Of a stretch of 48,980 bases of DNA, positions 1 through 8,016 are shown one piece after another (positions within the stretch are counted from its first letter, which is position 1; each line of letters begins with the position of its first letter). A program made the position numbers and the translations under genes. The stretch comes from an uncultured Chromatiaceae bacterium (GTDB lineage Bacteria > Pseudomonadota > Gammaproteobacteria > Tenderiales > Tenderiaceae), in NCBI GenBank assembly GCA_945787785.1, contig CALZIO010000015.1, positions 1-48,980 on the forward strand, written 5' to 3'. The notes beneath the pieces are model-generated. The model was not told where the DNA came from. It did not search any database and saw only the letters and a program-made list of their open reading frames with translations.

Positions 1-279
1 TGCTTAAACTGCTGAACTTGTTGCGGAAGTGGGTTAGAACGATTTCACCCTGATCGAGCGGTCGGTGAGGCTTGCGTCATTGTAAATGTACCAGTGAATG
101 GATATCTCAAGGAATCTTCGTATGGTCCTGGATGGAAATGTGATCGTGGCTATCAAGCGATCAAAGAATCCTGCGTCACGGTGAAAGTTCCAGAGAACGC
201 TCACATCGATTATTCTGGACATGACTGGGAATGTAATCGTTCTTATAGAAAGCAACAGAATAGCTGCATTATGCCTTGA
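1..279 (+). pseudogene. 3' fragment of a Cys-rich repeat protein
   Basis: The frame read from base 1 has a TGA at 13-15 and is then open to the stop at 277-279. It encodes two tandem copies of a motif of the form C-x-x-V-x-VP-x-N-(G/A)-(Y/H)-(L/I)...W-x-C-(D/N)-R-(G/S)-Y, seen as VPVNGYL/GWKCDRGY and VPENAHIDYSG/WECNRSY. Motifs of this kind occur at the C-termini of some secreted or membrane-associated proteobacterial proteins; their function is not known to me. There is no convincing start codon with a ribosome site. A GTG at 94 is the first possible start and would cut the first repeat. The in-frame TGA and missing N-terminus suggest a remnant or the tail of a gene that begins outside the window. 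Confidence 0.45.
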
Positions 280-438
280 GTGAGTTGGAACATAGCATAG
301 CCATCCACCACTCATTTATTAGCGCATCCATTAATTTGTTCCTGGTTAATTCCTTGTCTAGCGGTTATCGGTGTTCAAAAATAATCCGCGGCAAAACGCT
401 ATCAAATTGACGTGCGCCTCTAGTTCAGCATAACGGTG

Positions 439-678
439 TCATACTGATCGTTTTGGACTTAAAATAACTTGAACACGATTAGTTGACAACAACCAGGATA
501 CGGCTGGGCGAATTTCTCCCACGACTAGGCCTCTTGAGTTGATTATCGTTGGAGAGATATGAGTCTGAAGTTTATGTTTCTCTTCATCGGATAGAGCACC
601 TAGATGATCAAGGATTGCCAATAAAGCAGCTGAGCGAGCACGGGCACTGCCATCCGCAATTTTTAGAGCTAGTAGCTC
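439..678 (-). pseudogene. L-asparaginase II, C-terminal remnant
   Basis: The minus-strand frame ending at 439 encodes LALKIADGSARAR, then LGALSDEEKHKL, and near the end VVGEIRPA. This is the pattern of the C-terminal end of Asparaginase_II family proteins (PF06089), where K-I-A-D-G-x-x-R-A and V-G-x-I-R-P-A are conserved. Only about 60-80 residues remain of a protein usually over 300 residues long. The similarity stops at about 678, where the dispersed repeat at 672-761 begins, so the rest of the gene was probably lost together with arrival of, or recombination at, that repeat. No start or ribosome site is present. Recognition rests on remembered family motifs, not a search. Confidence 0.6.
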
Positions 679-761
679 GAATGGAACGCAGTGTAACCCG
701 GAAAAGTATGGCCACCGTGGTTATCAACCTCGGATTCCATTTCATTTCATCCAGGCTACCT
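672..761 (+). repeat. Dispersed intergenic repeat, copy 1
   Basis: This 90-base stretch matches 2367-2456 in the same orientation at 76 of 90 positions by my hand alignment. Both begin GTAG followed by a CCCGGATGGAACGCAG-type sequence. In the better-kept copy 2, CCCGGAT and ATCCGGG can pair as a hairpin. Elements with a GTAGCCCGGATGGA start are common between genes in proteobacteria. This copy truncates the asparaginase remnant. Confidence 0.75.
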
Positions 762-857
762 AGCTTGCAATGGGTGGAGTCCATAGATACCTAGCTAAAT
801 GATCACAGTCTCTTCATTTATTGTGCCCTACCAGCTAACAACCCTAACGAACAATCC

Positions 858-2333
858 TCAATTGAGAATTGCTCGATAAGTATCAAAATCACGTTTCGGC
901 AAGTTATCGTCATCACGCTCTCGCACACGCCACGCGTTGACTGTCAGTTCGATCCCTCCATCAGCAACTCGTTGGAAACTTACGGTCATAAAATGTTCAC
1001 GGGTGCGGTCTTTCGGATAAGCGGAAAACAAGTAGCCGCGCCTGGTACTGACTGCAAATGAGTGATCATATTTCACCTTCTCAGGAGACCAGCCGGGGAT
1101 TTGTATCTGTGACGGATCGGGAAACTGACTCGGTTTTTTTAATTCCGGCTTAGCCGCAGCCACACCATTCAGGCCAGTTAGATTGGATAAGGGTGAAGAG
1201 ATCACCTCTATCAAGCGACCACCTTGTGGACCCAACGGGACACTGGCGATACGACCGAAATGAACATCGCCACTTAGCAGCACGATATCATGTCCACTTG
1301 CTCCGAGTGCCTGGAGCAGATCCTGATATTGCGTCTTGAAGCTGAGCAGATTACGCTCTGTATCGTTGGCATTCACAATCAACGGCTGCGGCATAACAAG
1401 TACTCCAGGGCATTTCAGCTCGCGTGCCCACGTGGTGAGTTTGTTAAAATCAACATCTGATAGAAAACCATCCTTATTACGGCGGGAGCGTACATCAGCC
1501 AAACAGAAAGATACGTCTGTACCAAGTTCGAATGTATCGACTTGCGGACACTGTTGCACCCGTCTTACACCATCAGTTGCAGTCGCCTGCCATGTTTCGC
1601 GCACTCCATCCAGTTTCAAGGCCAACAAGGTTGGAATCAATGAATCGTAAAATGGATAGTCATTCCAATACTCATGATCGTCCGGCAGCATCCAGGTCGC
1701 CCCGCGGTTCAACATACTACCAAGCGCCTGCCAGTGCAGTGCATAGTCCTCTGCGATACGTTGCCTGATTTCACTTTTTATGAATGATAAGGAGTCAAAT
1801 CCAATGTCCAGATAAACTTGGTCACCGGTCAGAAAAGTAACATCGGGGCGCACCGCTTCAGGACCTCGCTCATACAGAGCCCGGTAGGATCCTGCCGCTT
1901 GACCACCATCTCGATGATTATAGAAACAGCTGCCAATCCCCACTGTAAACGGTTTTCCATTTCCTGCTGGTACACGTGAAGGTAGCGTGGCGAATTGCCC
2001 ATTGCGTAACAATTGCCATTCTTCGTGTGCTCGATGAATTTCCTCAGTCCGCCGCAAGAATCGTAAACGATAATGTGTTCCAGGCATAAGATTTTCGAAA
2101 TCAACACAACAATAAAAACGTTTTCTAATTTTTCGGAAAGGGCGCTTCCAGTCAGCTTTGGTAATAATTTTTGTTTCAACGGTGCCATCCGGTGCTTCCA
2201 ACTCGACACGCGCAGAATCAGGCATTTTCAATGTAGGGAACAAAGTACCGACCCACACCTTGGTACTGTCCTGACTTACCCGTAGTACAACAAGAGACCA
2301 CTGACCTGTATTGGTATTGATATTATTGCTCAC
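858..2333 (-). CDS. PhoD-like metallophosphoesterase
   Basis: This 491-residue protein belongs to the PhoD-like phosphatase group, metal-dependent phosphomonoesterases or phosphodiesterases. Visible metal-site motifs in order are TGDQVYLD (169-176), PDDHEYWND (217-225) and LLSGDVHFG (352-360), spaced as in the calcineurin-like fold of PhoD. An N-terminal beta-rich stretch (about 10-115) fits the Ig-like domain that usually precedes the catalytic domain. No signal peptide is visible, so a cytoplasmic location is likely, unlike classical Tat-exported PhoD. The start is GTG at 2331-2333, preceded by GGGGGAAGAG. The gene stands alone between two direct repeats (672-761 and 2367-2456). Substrate unknown. 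Nothing ties it to the injection system except proximity. Confidence 0.85.
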   Translation of the reverse strand: MSNNINTNTGQWSLVVLRVSQDSTKVWVGTLFPTLKMPDSARVELEAPDGTVETKIITKADWKRPFRKIRKRFYCCVDFENLMPGTHYRLRFLRRTEEIHRAHEEWQLLRNGQFATLPSRVPAGNGKPFTVGIGSCFYNHRDGGQAAGSYRALYERGPEAVRPDVTFLTGDQVYLDIGFDSLSFIKSEIRQRIAEDYALHWQALGSMLNRGATWMLPDDHEYWNDYPFYDSLIPTLLALKLDGVRETWQATATDGVRRVQQCPQVDTFELGTDVSFCLADVRSRRNKDGFLSDVDFNKLTTWARELKCPGVLVMPQPLIVNANDTERNLLSFKTQYQDLLQALGASGHDIVLLSGDVHFGRIASVPLGPQGGRLIEVISSPLSNLTGLNGVAAAKPELKKPSQFPDPSQIQIPGWSPEKVKYDHSFAVSTRRGYLFSAYPKDRTREHFMTVSFQRVADGGIELTVNAWRVRERDDDNLPKRDFDTYRAILN

Positions 2334-2366
2334 ACTCTTCCCCCATTGCTGATTAAAGAGAACAAG

Positions 2367-2456
2367 GTAGCCCGGATGGAACGCAGTGTAATCCGGGAAA
2401 ACATGGCCACCGTGATTATCAACCGTGGATTCCGTTTCACTTCACCCAGACTGCCT
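2367..2456 (+). repeat. Dispersed intergenic repeat, copy 2
   Basis: Second copy of the 90-base element at 672-761, in the same orientation, just upstream of the PhoD-like gene. CCCGGAT (2371-2377) and ATCCGGG (2391-2397) are perfect complements and can form a hairpin. The two copies bracket the phosphoesterase gene as direct repeats about 1.7 kb apart. Confidence 0.8.
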
Positions 2457-2489
2457 TGCTGATTAGCCGACGGCTTGTGCCGCGAACCA

Positions 2490-2509
2490 ATAATAACTAT
2501 TGTTATTAT
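2490..2509. promoter_or_regulatory. AT-rich palindrome upstream of the DUF1566 gene
   Basis: ATAATAAC (2490-2497) and GTTATTAT (2502-2509) are perfect 8-base inverted arms around TATT. The site lies 65 bases before the ATG at 2575, a position suiting an operator or an overlapped promoter. A second palindrome, AACCAAATTGGTT, lies at 2538-2550 in the likely leader. I cannot assign a binding protein. Confidence 0.35.
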
Positions 2510-2574
2510 GGTACAACAAATACGTGAAACTCCTCCGAACCAAATTGGTTAATCAGTTTAAGGAGAAACTGACA

Positions 2575-3291
2575 ATGAAATACAAACTGACAGCTATGTT
2601 GTCCACCGTGGTCCTTGCTTTGGGATTCTCCACCATAGCCAGCGCCACCCTGAACGACCGAGGCAGCGGCATGATCTATGACTCAGATCAGGATATCACC
2701 TGGCTGGCGGATGCCAACTACGCCAAGACCAGCGGCCATGATGCCGATGGCATTATGAATTGGGGTGCTGCCACAGCCTGGGCCGATGGCTTAAATTTTG
2801 GTGGTTATGACGACTGGCGTCTGCCGACCGTTACCGATACGGGCACATCGGGTTGTAATAACACCAACAGTGGCACCGACTGTGGATACAATGTGGATAC
2901 CACCACGGGTGAGTTGGCTTATTTATTCCATAGCATCCTAGGGAACGAGAGCTGGTTGAACCCTGATGGCTCACGAAACACCACGGGGTGTCCGGGAACA
3001 AATCCCATGTGTGTACAAAGTATCAGTGCCGATGGGGTTAATGTTCTAAATCTTCAGTCCTTCATCTATTGGTCGGGGACGGAGTATGCACCCGATCCCA
3101 ATAATCGTGCGTGGATCTTGCGCACCGATGTTGGCAGTCAGCACGCCGGCCTTAAGGGTCATGAGTTCTGTGCCTGGGCTGTTCGCTCCGGGGATGTCGC
3201 CGTGGTACCGGAGCTGACGACAGTATCGCTGTTTGGCCTCGGCTTGCTGGGCGTGCTGGGTAGGGTGGCAACGAAGCGGCGACGTTGCTGA
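2575..3291 (+). CDS. Secreted DUF1566 protein with degenerate PEP-CTERM tail
   Basis: The ATG at 2575 is chosen because AGGAG (2561-2565) lies nine bases upstream and a signal peptide starts there (MKYKLTAML... cut after ASA); the open frame reaches back to 2500 without better support. The mature part has the DUF1566/Lcl C-terminal pattern: L-N-D-R-G, ITWLADANYA, GYDDWRLPT, then FIYWSGTEY and CAWAVRSGD near the end. The last 27 residues are VVPELTT, a hydrophobic segment, and KRRRC. This is the layout of a PEP-CTERM sorting signal cut by exosortase, with PEL in place of PEP. Predicted location: exported, envelope-associated or released with exopolysaccharide. The function of the DUF1566 domain is unknown; it is often found in surface proteins. 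Confidence 0.8.
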   Translation: MKYKLTAMLSTVVLALGFSTIASATLNDRGSGMIYDSDQDITWLADANYAKTSGHDADGIMNWGAATAWADGLNFGGYDDWRLPTVTDTGTSGCNNTNSGTDCGYNVDTTTGELAYLFHSILGNESWLNPDGSRNTTGCPGTNPMCVQSISADGVNVLNLQSFIYWSGTEYAPDPNNRAWILRTDVGSQHAGLKGHEFCAWAVRSGDVAVVPELTTVSLFGLGLLGVLGRVATKRRRC

Positions 3292-3327
3292 TTAGGTGAT
3301 TCGAAGACTTTGGCACTTCCAGGGAGC

Positions 3328-3349
3328 GCAGGGGGAGCCTTCCCCCTGC
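3328..3349 (+). terminator. Hairpin after the DUF1566 gene
   Basis: GCAGGGGGA (3328-3336) pairs perfectly with TCCCCCTGC (3341-3349) across a four-base loop, 36 bases after the stop at 3291. There is no T-run afterwards, so intrinsic termination is only possible, not clear. Confidence 0.4.
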
Positions 3350-3374
3350 TCATGCCCAGCAAGGCTGCCTTGCA

Positions 3375-3569
3375 GATTAATTCGAATGTCGTCATTCCGG
3401 CACATACCCAAAAGGCACAAAGGCCGGAATCTACTAAGGCATTGAATTAGAGCCACTGGATTCCGGGGCTCGACCCTATGTTCCCGACAGGGTCTACCTC
3501 GCCCATCCCTGAGCTCGTACGCTTTGCTTCTCCCGGCTTGTGCCCGTTTGGGTAAATGACGAATTAATC
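3375..3569. repeat. Dispersed GTCATTCCGG-type intergenic element
   Basis: The ends GATTAATTCG (3375-3384) and CGAATTAATC (3560-3569) are perfect inverted repeats. Inside are GTCATTCCGG, GGCCGGAATC, TGGATTCCGG and a closing AAATGACG. This is the known pattern of dispersed non-coding elements in proteobacterial genomes, with ATTCCGG/CCGGAAT pairs able to fold. It sits between two genes that converge at the 3' end of the injection-system operon and may serve there as a transcription boundary. Confidence 0.6.
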
Positions 3570-3578
3570 AGAAACTTC

Positions 3579-5018
3579 TTAACCAATACTCCATTCATTA
3601 CGCGTAATATCAGGCGTTGTCATACTGCCTAGCGCTTCCCAAATGGTTAGATAATGGCGAGGCAATACATCAACACCCACGGACATCACACTCGAGGTTC
3701 GATCACCCCAACGATCAGGTGGTGATACGCCCGCCTGTTGTGCCAAGGTCACAAACGCAGTCTGTTTGGCACCGAGGTTGCCGGTGGTGCGATTAACGTA
3801 TTCATCCGGCAGGCCAATGGCATGACCGAACTCATGCGCGGCGGGCGAAAAAGTATTGCCAGTGTATGAAGTTTCGAATGTTGTGTCCGGCACAAGCTCG
3901 ACCTTGCGATTGGCAGCATCGTTGGGCGCACCTACCGGCCCTTGCGGATCGATGATTAAAGATTGCGGCACACCAGCGCCGCTAAGGATTGCTGCAACCG
4001 CTTCGGCCCGTTCACGCGACAGGCGTTCGTTGCGATCGACCCGGCCTTCGGCACTGGCAAATCCACGCAAGATGATTGGGATAGCGGGATCGGAAGGATT
4101 CTTGGCTTTCAGTGCATCTGCCAGGCTGCGCAGACGTCCGTCATAGGGCGGCCTGACCACCGCACGATTATGTTCGAACTGGATTGGTGAGGCTGTCGCC
4201 GCAGTAATGGCGCGTTCCAGCCGCCGCCGTTCTGAACGTGCTACATCCCGACTCAACTTGTTCGTTTCCAGATTAACATCGTTCTCATCCAGCTCACCCG
4301 TACCCTGCCAACCCGCAGTGCCAGGATTGCGGGCACCGAACGATGACGTACGCCTGCCTGCGGGACTGGACATCTTGAACACACTGACATTGAAATGGGC
4401 ATCCGCAGGGTCCGCTACAATGCGCGGCGTGATATGAGGATCTGCAGTGAAGGGCCAGCACGGTTTGGTGGAACGAAAGGTGTGTTGAAACGACCATTGC
4501 TGTGAAACCGTACGCACATAATCACGTTCATACTGGCGCTTTTGCGCGTCGGTCCAGAAATAGACACTGATATCCTGCCCAGCTCGCAGCATAGCAAACA
4601 ATGCGCCAATCGGTGGGGTGTCTTCGGCAGGCTGGAAATTAAAATTCATTTTTACAATCGCAGCCATTAATGATGAGCGTGGCCAGTAATAGGCATCAAA
4701 CTTGCCATAGCCTGCAGAGGGCCTGAAGTTTAGTGCTGAAAATGTACGGCGGCGAAAACGATCCTTGCGATCTTCCTCCTCCTGGGTGGCGCATGCATTC
4801 GGTCCCGTAGGTGCAGTTGGGACAGGCGCTTCTGCCTCCCCCACTCCGGCAGGCAATGGCACGCCCGCATCAGTGGGACCAGCACCCGCATCGGGAACGC
4901 CGGCATCTGCTTCCGCCTCACGCAGATAACGGGGCATGCCCGGGCTTGCCTCTTCGTGCTCCCTGGAGGGTGTTCGGTGTACCTGTTGTTCTTGTGGTTG
5001 TTGCAAGGAATTGTACAT
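3579..5018 (-). CDS. OmpA-domain/zinc metalloprotease, candidate eCIS cargo
   Basis: 479 residues from the ATG at 5016-5018, chosen over a TTG at 5048 because GGAAG lies nine bases upstream. Residues 27-32 read GMPRYL, matching GVPLYL and GVPLFL in the two DUF4157 proteins upstream. Residues about 40-80 are low-complexity, rich in Ala, Gly, Pro and Asp. Residues about 279-377 form an OmpA-like domain (IQFEHNRAVVRPPYDG, LSRERAEAV, ANRKVEL), which binds peptidoglycan in other proteins. It runs directly into HEFGHAIGLPDEY (395-407), an HExxH zinc-protease motif of the HEFGHxxGLPDEY kind. No signal peptide is present, so delivery by the injection system rather than Sec is likely. It is the last gene of the operon, 37 bases after its neighbour. 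The protease role is inferred from the motif; substrate unknown. Confidence 0.75.
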   Translation of the reverse strand: MYNSLQQPQEQQVHRTPSREHEEASPGMPRYLREAEADAGVPDAGAGPTDAGVPLPAGVGEAEAPVPTAPTGPNACATQEEEDRKDRFRRRTFSALNFRPSAGYGKFDAYYWPRSSLMAAIVKMNFNFQPAEDTPPIGALFAMLRAGQDISVYFWTDAQKRQYERDYVRTVSQQWSFQHTFRSTKPCWPFTADPHITPRIVADPADAHFNVSVFKMSSPAGRRTSSFGARNPGTAGWQGTGELDENDVNLETNKLSRDVARSERRRLERAITAATASPIQFEHNRAVVRPPYDGRLRSLADALKAKNPSDPAIPIILRGFASAEGRVDRNERLSRERAEAVAAILSGAGVPQSLIIDPQGPVGAPNDAANRKVELVPDTTFETSYTGNTFSPAAHEFGHAIGLPDEYVNRTTGNLGAKQTAFVTLAQQAGVSPPDRWGDRTSSVMSVGVDVLPRHYLTIWEALGSMTTPDITRNEWSIG

Positions 5019-5055
5019 AATCTCACTCTTCCATTTCCGATACGACAACGCTTAT

Positions 5056-7359
5056 TTAAACCTTCCCTTCTATCTTATTTAGAACATATTCAGGAACAAA
5101 GCGAGGTCTTGTTCCACCCAGCAACTTTTCTGCATAGCTGCTCGCCGGAAAAACCTCAAAATCTTTGTAATCACCTTTGCTAAAGGACCACAGCCCGGGG
5201 CTCACCTTTCCTGTTGCAATGACCAGCGCATTGGAGGATGCAGACACCATAACTGTTTTACGCCCTATCAAATCTAGTTCACCCTCAATACGATAGAGAT
5301 TATTTTTCAGTTGCGCGACATTGTATGGTAACAAACCGACCAACTTGCCCAGTCCACTCAGTAAACTACCCTCCACCTTGGCAAGATACAATGGCGTAGC
5401 GGTGCATGCCTCTTTACGCTTTTCGGTACATTTTTGTTCGTACCAAATATTAAAGCCTAAATTCAACAATGTCTGATTGGGTTCGCTCCAGGTACCTGGG
5501 TCATCGATATCAATTTCAACAATAAGATCGAATGGAATGTTTGGGCCGCCCATACCACCGCTCATAAGCAAATCCTTGAGATCCCAAATCAGCAACGCTG
5601 CCCCAACACGGCGTATTAAAAAATTAAATCCCTTGCTTGTTCCTGCCGCCCTCTGAAACCATCTGCCGAACTCTTTCCCTTTCCGTTTCATGATTGCCTC
5701 AGCCGACAGATCTCGTGCGTATAAAAGCTTGTTAAACGCATAGGCAGCCACACCAGAACCACCTACTTTTGCCGCCGCAGTATCCCACTCTCCCTCTGCT
5801 ATATTGTCTTTCGCCCAAATCAGTCCAATCGCAATCGCTGCCACAAGATTATATTTACGAAATCGCGCCTTGACTGCGGCACGCGCCTCATATTTATCAA
5901 AGAACATGGTGCGTAGTTCTTTTTCAGAGAATTTCTCACTCAATATTTTGGTTAGTTGTTCCTGTTTCATGGTCCGCCATGCTTCAGGAATCAAACCAGC
6001 CACCTCTTTGATATAACCGCCGCGTATCAGGTAGGACGTATAAAGCGCTACATCCCTGGGGTAAGCTCCGCCTTCCTTATGTAGCCCTTGGAGTGGCGGT
6101 CTGACTTTTTCAAGCTTATCTTCGAATCTTGAAATATATTCTTCTATCGACTTGTATTCAGTCGAGTTAGGATCAAGCTTTTCTAGCTGCGCTCTAAGCT
6201 GATCTATTTTATTTTCCAATTTCAATGCCGCCAAAGGATCAGCAGCTTCTTTTGCAATCTCCCAGGTTTCCAGAGTAACGCCCTCTTTTTTCAGAAACCC
6301 AATTATCAATTGAAGTATTTTCTCGTTGCCATGAATCCTGATAGTTTGCATTGCGGCGACAAAATAAGTGCTATACATGGAATGATCACATGCACGTAAT
6401 TCGGCAACCAGTTGATGCAAGCCGCCAATCTTTTTCGCAGTGAACAGGGTATGCAACACGACTTTGTATGAGGGAGTTTCGCTATCAAGCGTCTGTTTAA
6501 CGATTTGATTTATTGCCTTAATACGGGGGTCTTCGCTTTTTTTCTGCTCTTTAGAAGTTTCGCCTTCACCAACTTCCGCATCTCTTTGAATATGTGATTT
6601 TGTTTCTCCTGCACCTTGTTGAATTACATGTGCCGATTCATGCGCCATCAAGCCGACATCTTCCGCGCTTTGACTGTGACCCAGCCAGATGTGATTTTTG
6701 TGAGTAAATGCCTTGGCATGGAGAGATGAAGCAGCCATTTTGGCATTGGTATCGCCATGCACCCGCACATGATCAAGATTGCGGCCCAGCACAGGTTCGA
6801 TACGCTTACGCACAGCGCCTGACAGTGGTGAGCCTCCTGTCGGTGATGAAATGGAATGCTGGACATGTTTGCTCACCTGCTGTGGCAGAGATGATCCCGT
6901 TCTTTTCGTCTTAATCGTTTGCACTTCTTCTTCAGCACACTCAGTGCAAAACCGTTGCAGTGAGACATCCGCACGAGTTGCGCCGTGTGGTGTATGTGTT
7001 GAAGACGGTGAGCGCATTACCTGGTCTGCCACTCCATCCGCCTCTTTTTCCAGCGGATCATCCACTGCACCAATAGTCAGCCTGGTTTGTATAGGCAGAG
7101 GCTGAAGCAACTCTTTCTCATCATCATCTTCAGCCTGTCGCTGAAGCAGTGATGAGCAAGGATCATGTTTAGATTGAAGCAGTTCTTCCTCCTCCTCTTG
7201 CTGCTCCTGTCTTTGCACATGATTTGATTGCAAGTAAAGAGGCACACCAGCGTCCGGACTTTTTTCTGACTTGTTCTGCTGTTGAATAACAGATGCGGGC
7301 TTTTCTGCCGTTTTGGTACTCTTCTTACTCACGTTGCGCTGAGTAACTGTGGTTTCCAT
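5056..7359 (-). CDS. DUF4157 protein, candidate eCIS cargo (767 aa)
   Basis: The N-terminal half has the usual order for eCIS-linked DUF4157 proteins: GVPLYLQ at 38-44, acidic EEEEELLQSK and EKELLQPL stretches, the LTIGAVDDPLEKEADGVAD segment (94-112), a CxxC motif with acidic tail (FCTECAEEE), then DUF4157 itself (about 176-250) with PLSGAVRKRIEPVLG, AFTHKNHIWLG and HESAHVIQQ. HESAH (240-244) is an HExxH metallopeptidase-like motif. DUF4157 proteins are widely reported next to eCIS loci and are thought to mark or process cargo. The C-terminal 500 residues are mostly helical with one hydrophobic patch near 500 (LVAAIAIGLIWA). I do not recognise this part; it is presumably the toxin portion. 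The start ATG is 13 bases after the 213-aa gene. Confidence 0.8.
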   Translation of the reverse strand: METTVTQRNVSKKSTKTAEKPASVIQQQNKSEKSPDAGVPLYLQSNHVQRQEQQEEEEELLQSKHDPCSSLLQRQAEDDDEKELLQPLPIQTRLTIGAVDDPLEKEADGVADQVMRSPSSTHTPHGATRADVSLQRFCTECAEEEVQTIKTKRTGSSLPQQVSKHVQHSISSPTGGSPLSGAVRKRIEPVLGRNLDHVRVHGDTNAKMAASSLHAKAFTHKNHIWLGHSQSAEDVGLMAHESAHVIQQGAGETKSHIQRDAEVGEGETSKEQKKSEDPRIKAINQIVKQTLDSETPSYKVVLHTLFTAKKIGGLHQLVAELRACDHSMYSTYFVAAMQTIRIHGNEKILQLIIGFLKKEGVTLETWEIAKEAADPLAALKLENKIDQLRAQLEKLDPNSTEYKSIEEYISRFEDKLEKVRPPLQGLHKEGGAYPRDVALYTSYLIRGGYIKEVAGLIPEAWRTMKQEQLTKILSEKFSEKELRTMFFDKYEARAAVKARFRKYNLVAAIAIGLIWAKDNIAEGEWDTAAAKVGGSGVAAYAFNKLLYARDLSAEAIMKRKGKEFGRWFQRAAGTSKGFNFLIRRVGAALLIWDLKDLLMSGGMGGPNIPFDLIVEIDIDDPGTWSEPNQTLLNLGFNIWYEQKCTEKRKEACTATPLYLAKVEGSLLSGLGKLVGLLPYNVAQLKNNLYRIEGELDLIGRKTVMVSASSNALVIATGKVSPGLWSFSKGDYKDFEVFPASSYAEKLLGGTRPRFVPEYVLNKIEGKV

Positions 7360-7372
7360 GTCAGGTTACCTT

Positions 7373-8014
7373 CTATAAATCCTGCTCCAAAAAGCTCTGC
7401 AGTTCGGGAGTTATTCCAGGAGCCAGTAACATAGCCACCCTGAGTTCCTGCATCAACTCATCATCTGCAAAACCGGATTTGGCACGCAAAATAGTAGCCA
7501 GACGGTTCAGGTGACGCAGTGCCCGTTGTTTGGCGCTCCAACGCTCGATTGCTTTTTTGTGCTGGTCAACGGCTGCCCATGCTCTTTGGCGCATGACAGG
7601 GTCAGTAATTTCATCTGGATCGGAACCATTCGGCAGTGACACACCCGGCGGTAATTCCGGTGAAGTACTGACAATTTCAGGCCCGCTCCTGACTACCGTG
7701 CCAAGTTGAAGCCAGGCCAGCAGAAAAAGTTGCTGAATTCTCGGTCTTAATGTCACAGGGTTGTCTCCAGATATCATCGTTAGCAACTGCTCAGCACAGC
7801 AGGCACGTGACTCGCTAAGCAGCGGTAGATTGCGGCGCAATGCTGCACTAACAAACTCCAACACTGCATCGATACATTCAACTGATTTTGAAGCAACATT
7901 GATACTCGCAAGTAAGGTGCAAATTTTCCGGTCATACTGTGTGGCTGAAAGTTCATGCCACGCCTTTGCTTCTTGCTCCAGTAACTCGATAGTTAATTTT
8001 TCATTGCTGGCCAT
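7373..8014 (-). CDS. Helical protein between two cargo genes
   Basis: 213 residues, almost all predicted helix, with no signal peptide, membrane segment or motif I recognise. Its ATG lies two bases after the TGA of the 1344-aa cargo gene, and its stop lies 13 bases before the 767-aa cargo gene, so it is translated between the two DUF4157 proteins. A central Pro/Ser/Gly linker (ELPPGVSLPNGSDPDE, about 120-135) separates two helical halves. Position and size would suit a chaperone or loading adaptor for one of the cargos. That is inference from context only. Confidence 0.6.
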   Translation of the reverse strand: MASNEKLTIELLEQEAKAWHELSATQYDRKICTLLASINVASKSVECIDAVLEFVSAALRRNLPLLSESRACCAEQLLTMISGDNPVTLRPRIQQLFLLAWLQLGTVVRSGPEIVSTSPELPPGVSLPNGSDPDEITDPVMRQRAWAAVDQHKKAIERWSAKQRALRHLNRLATILRAKSGFADDELMQELRVAMLLAPGITPELQSFLEQDL

Positions 8015-8016
8015 AA

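Noticed and set aside
34-315. Minus-strand 93-codon frame
   Set aside because: Antisense to the Cys-rich repeat fragment, which has recognisable repeated motifs.
549-794. Plus-strand 81-codon frame
   Set aside because: It runs antisense to the asparaginase remnant and through the dispersed repeat; no ribosome site.
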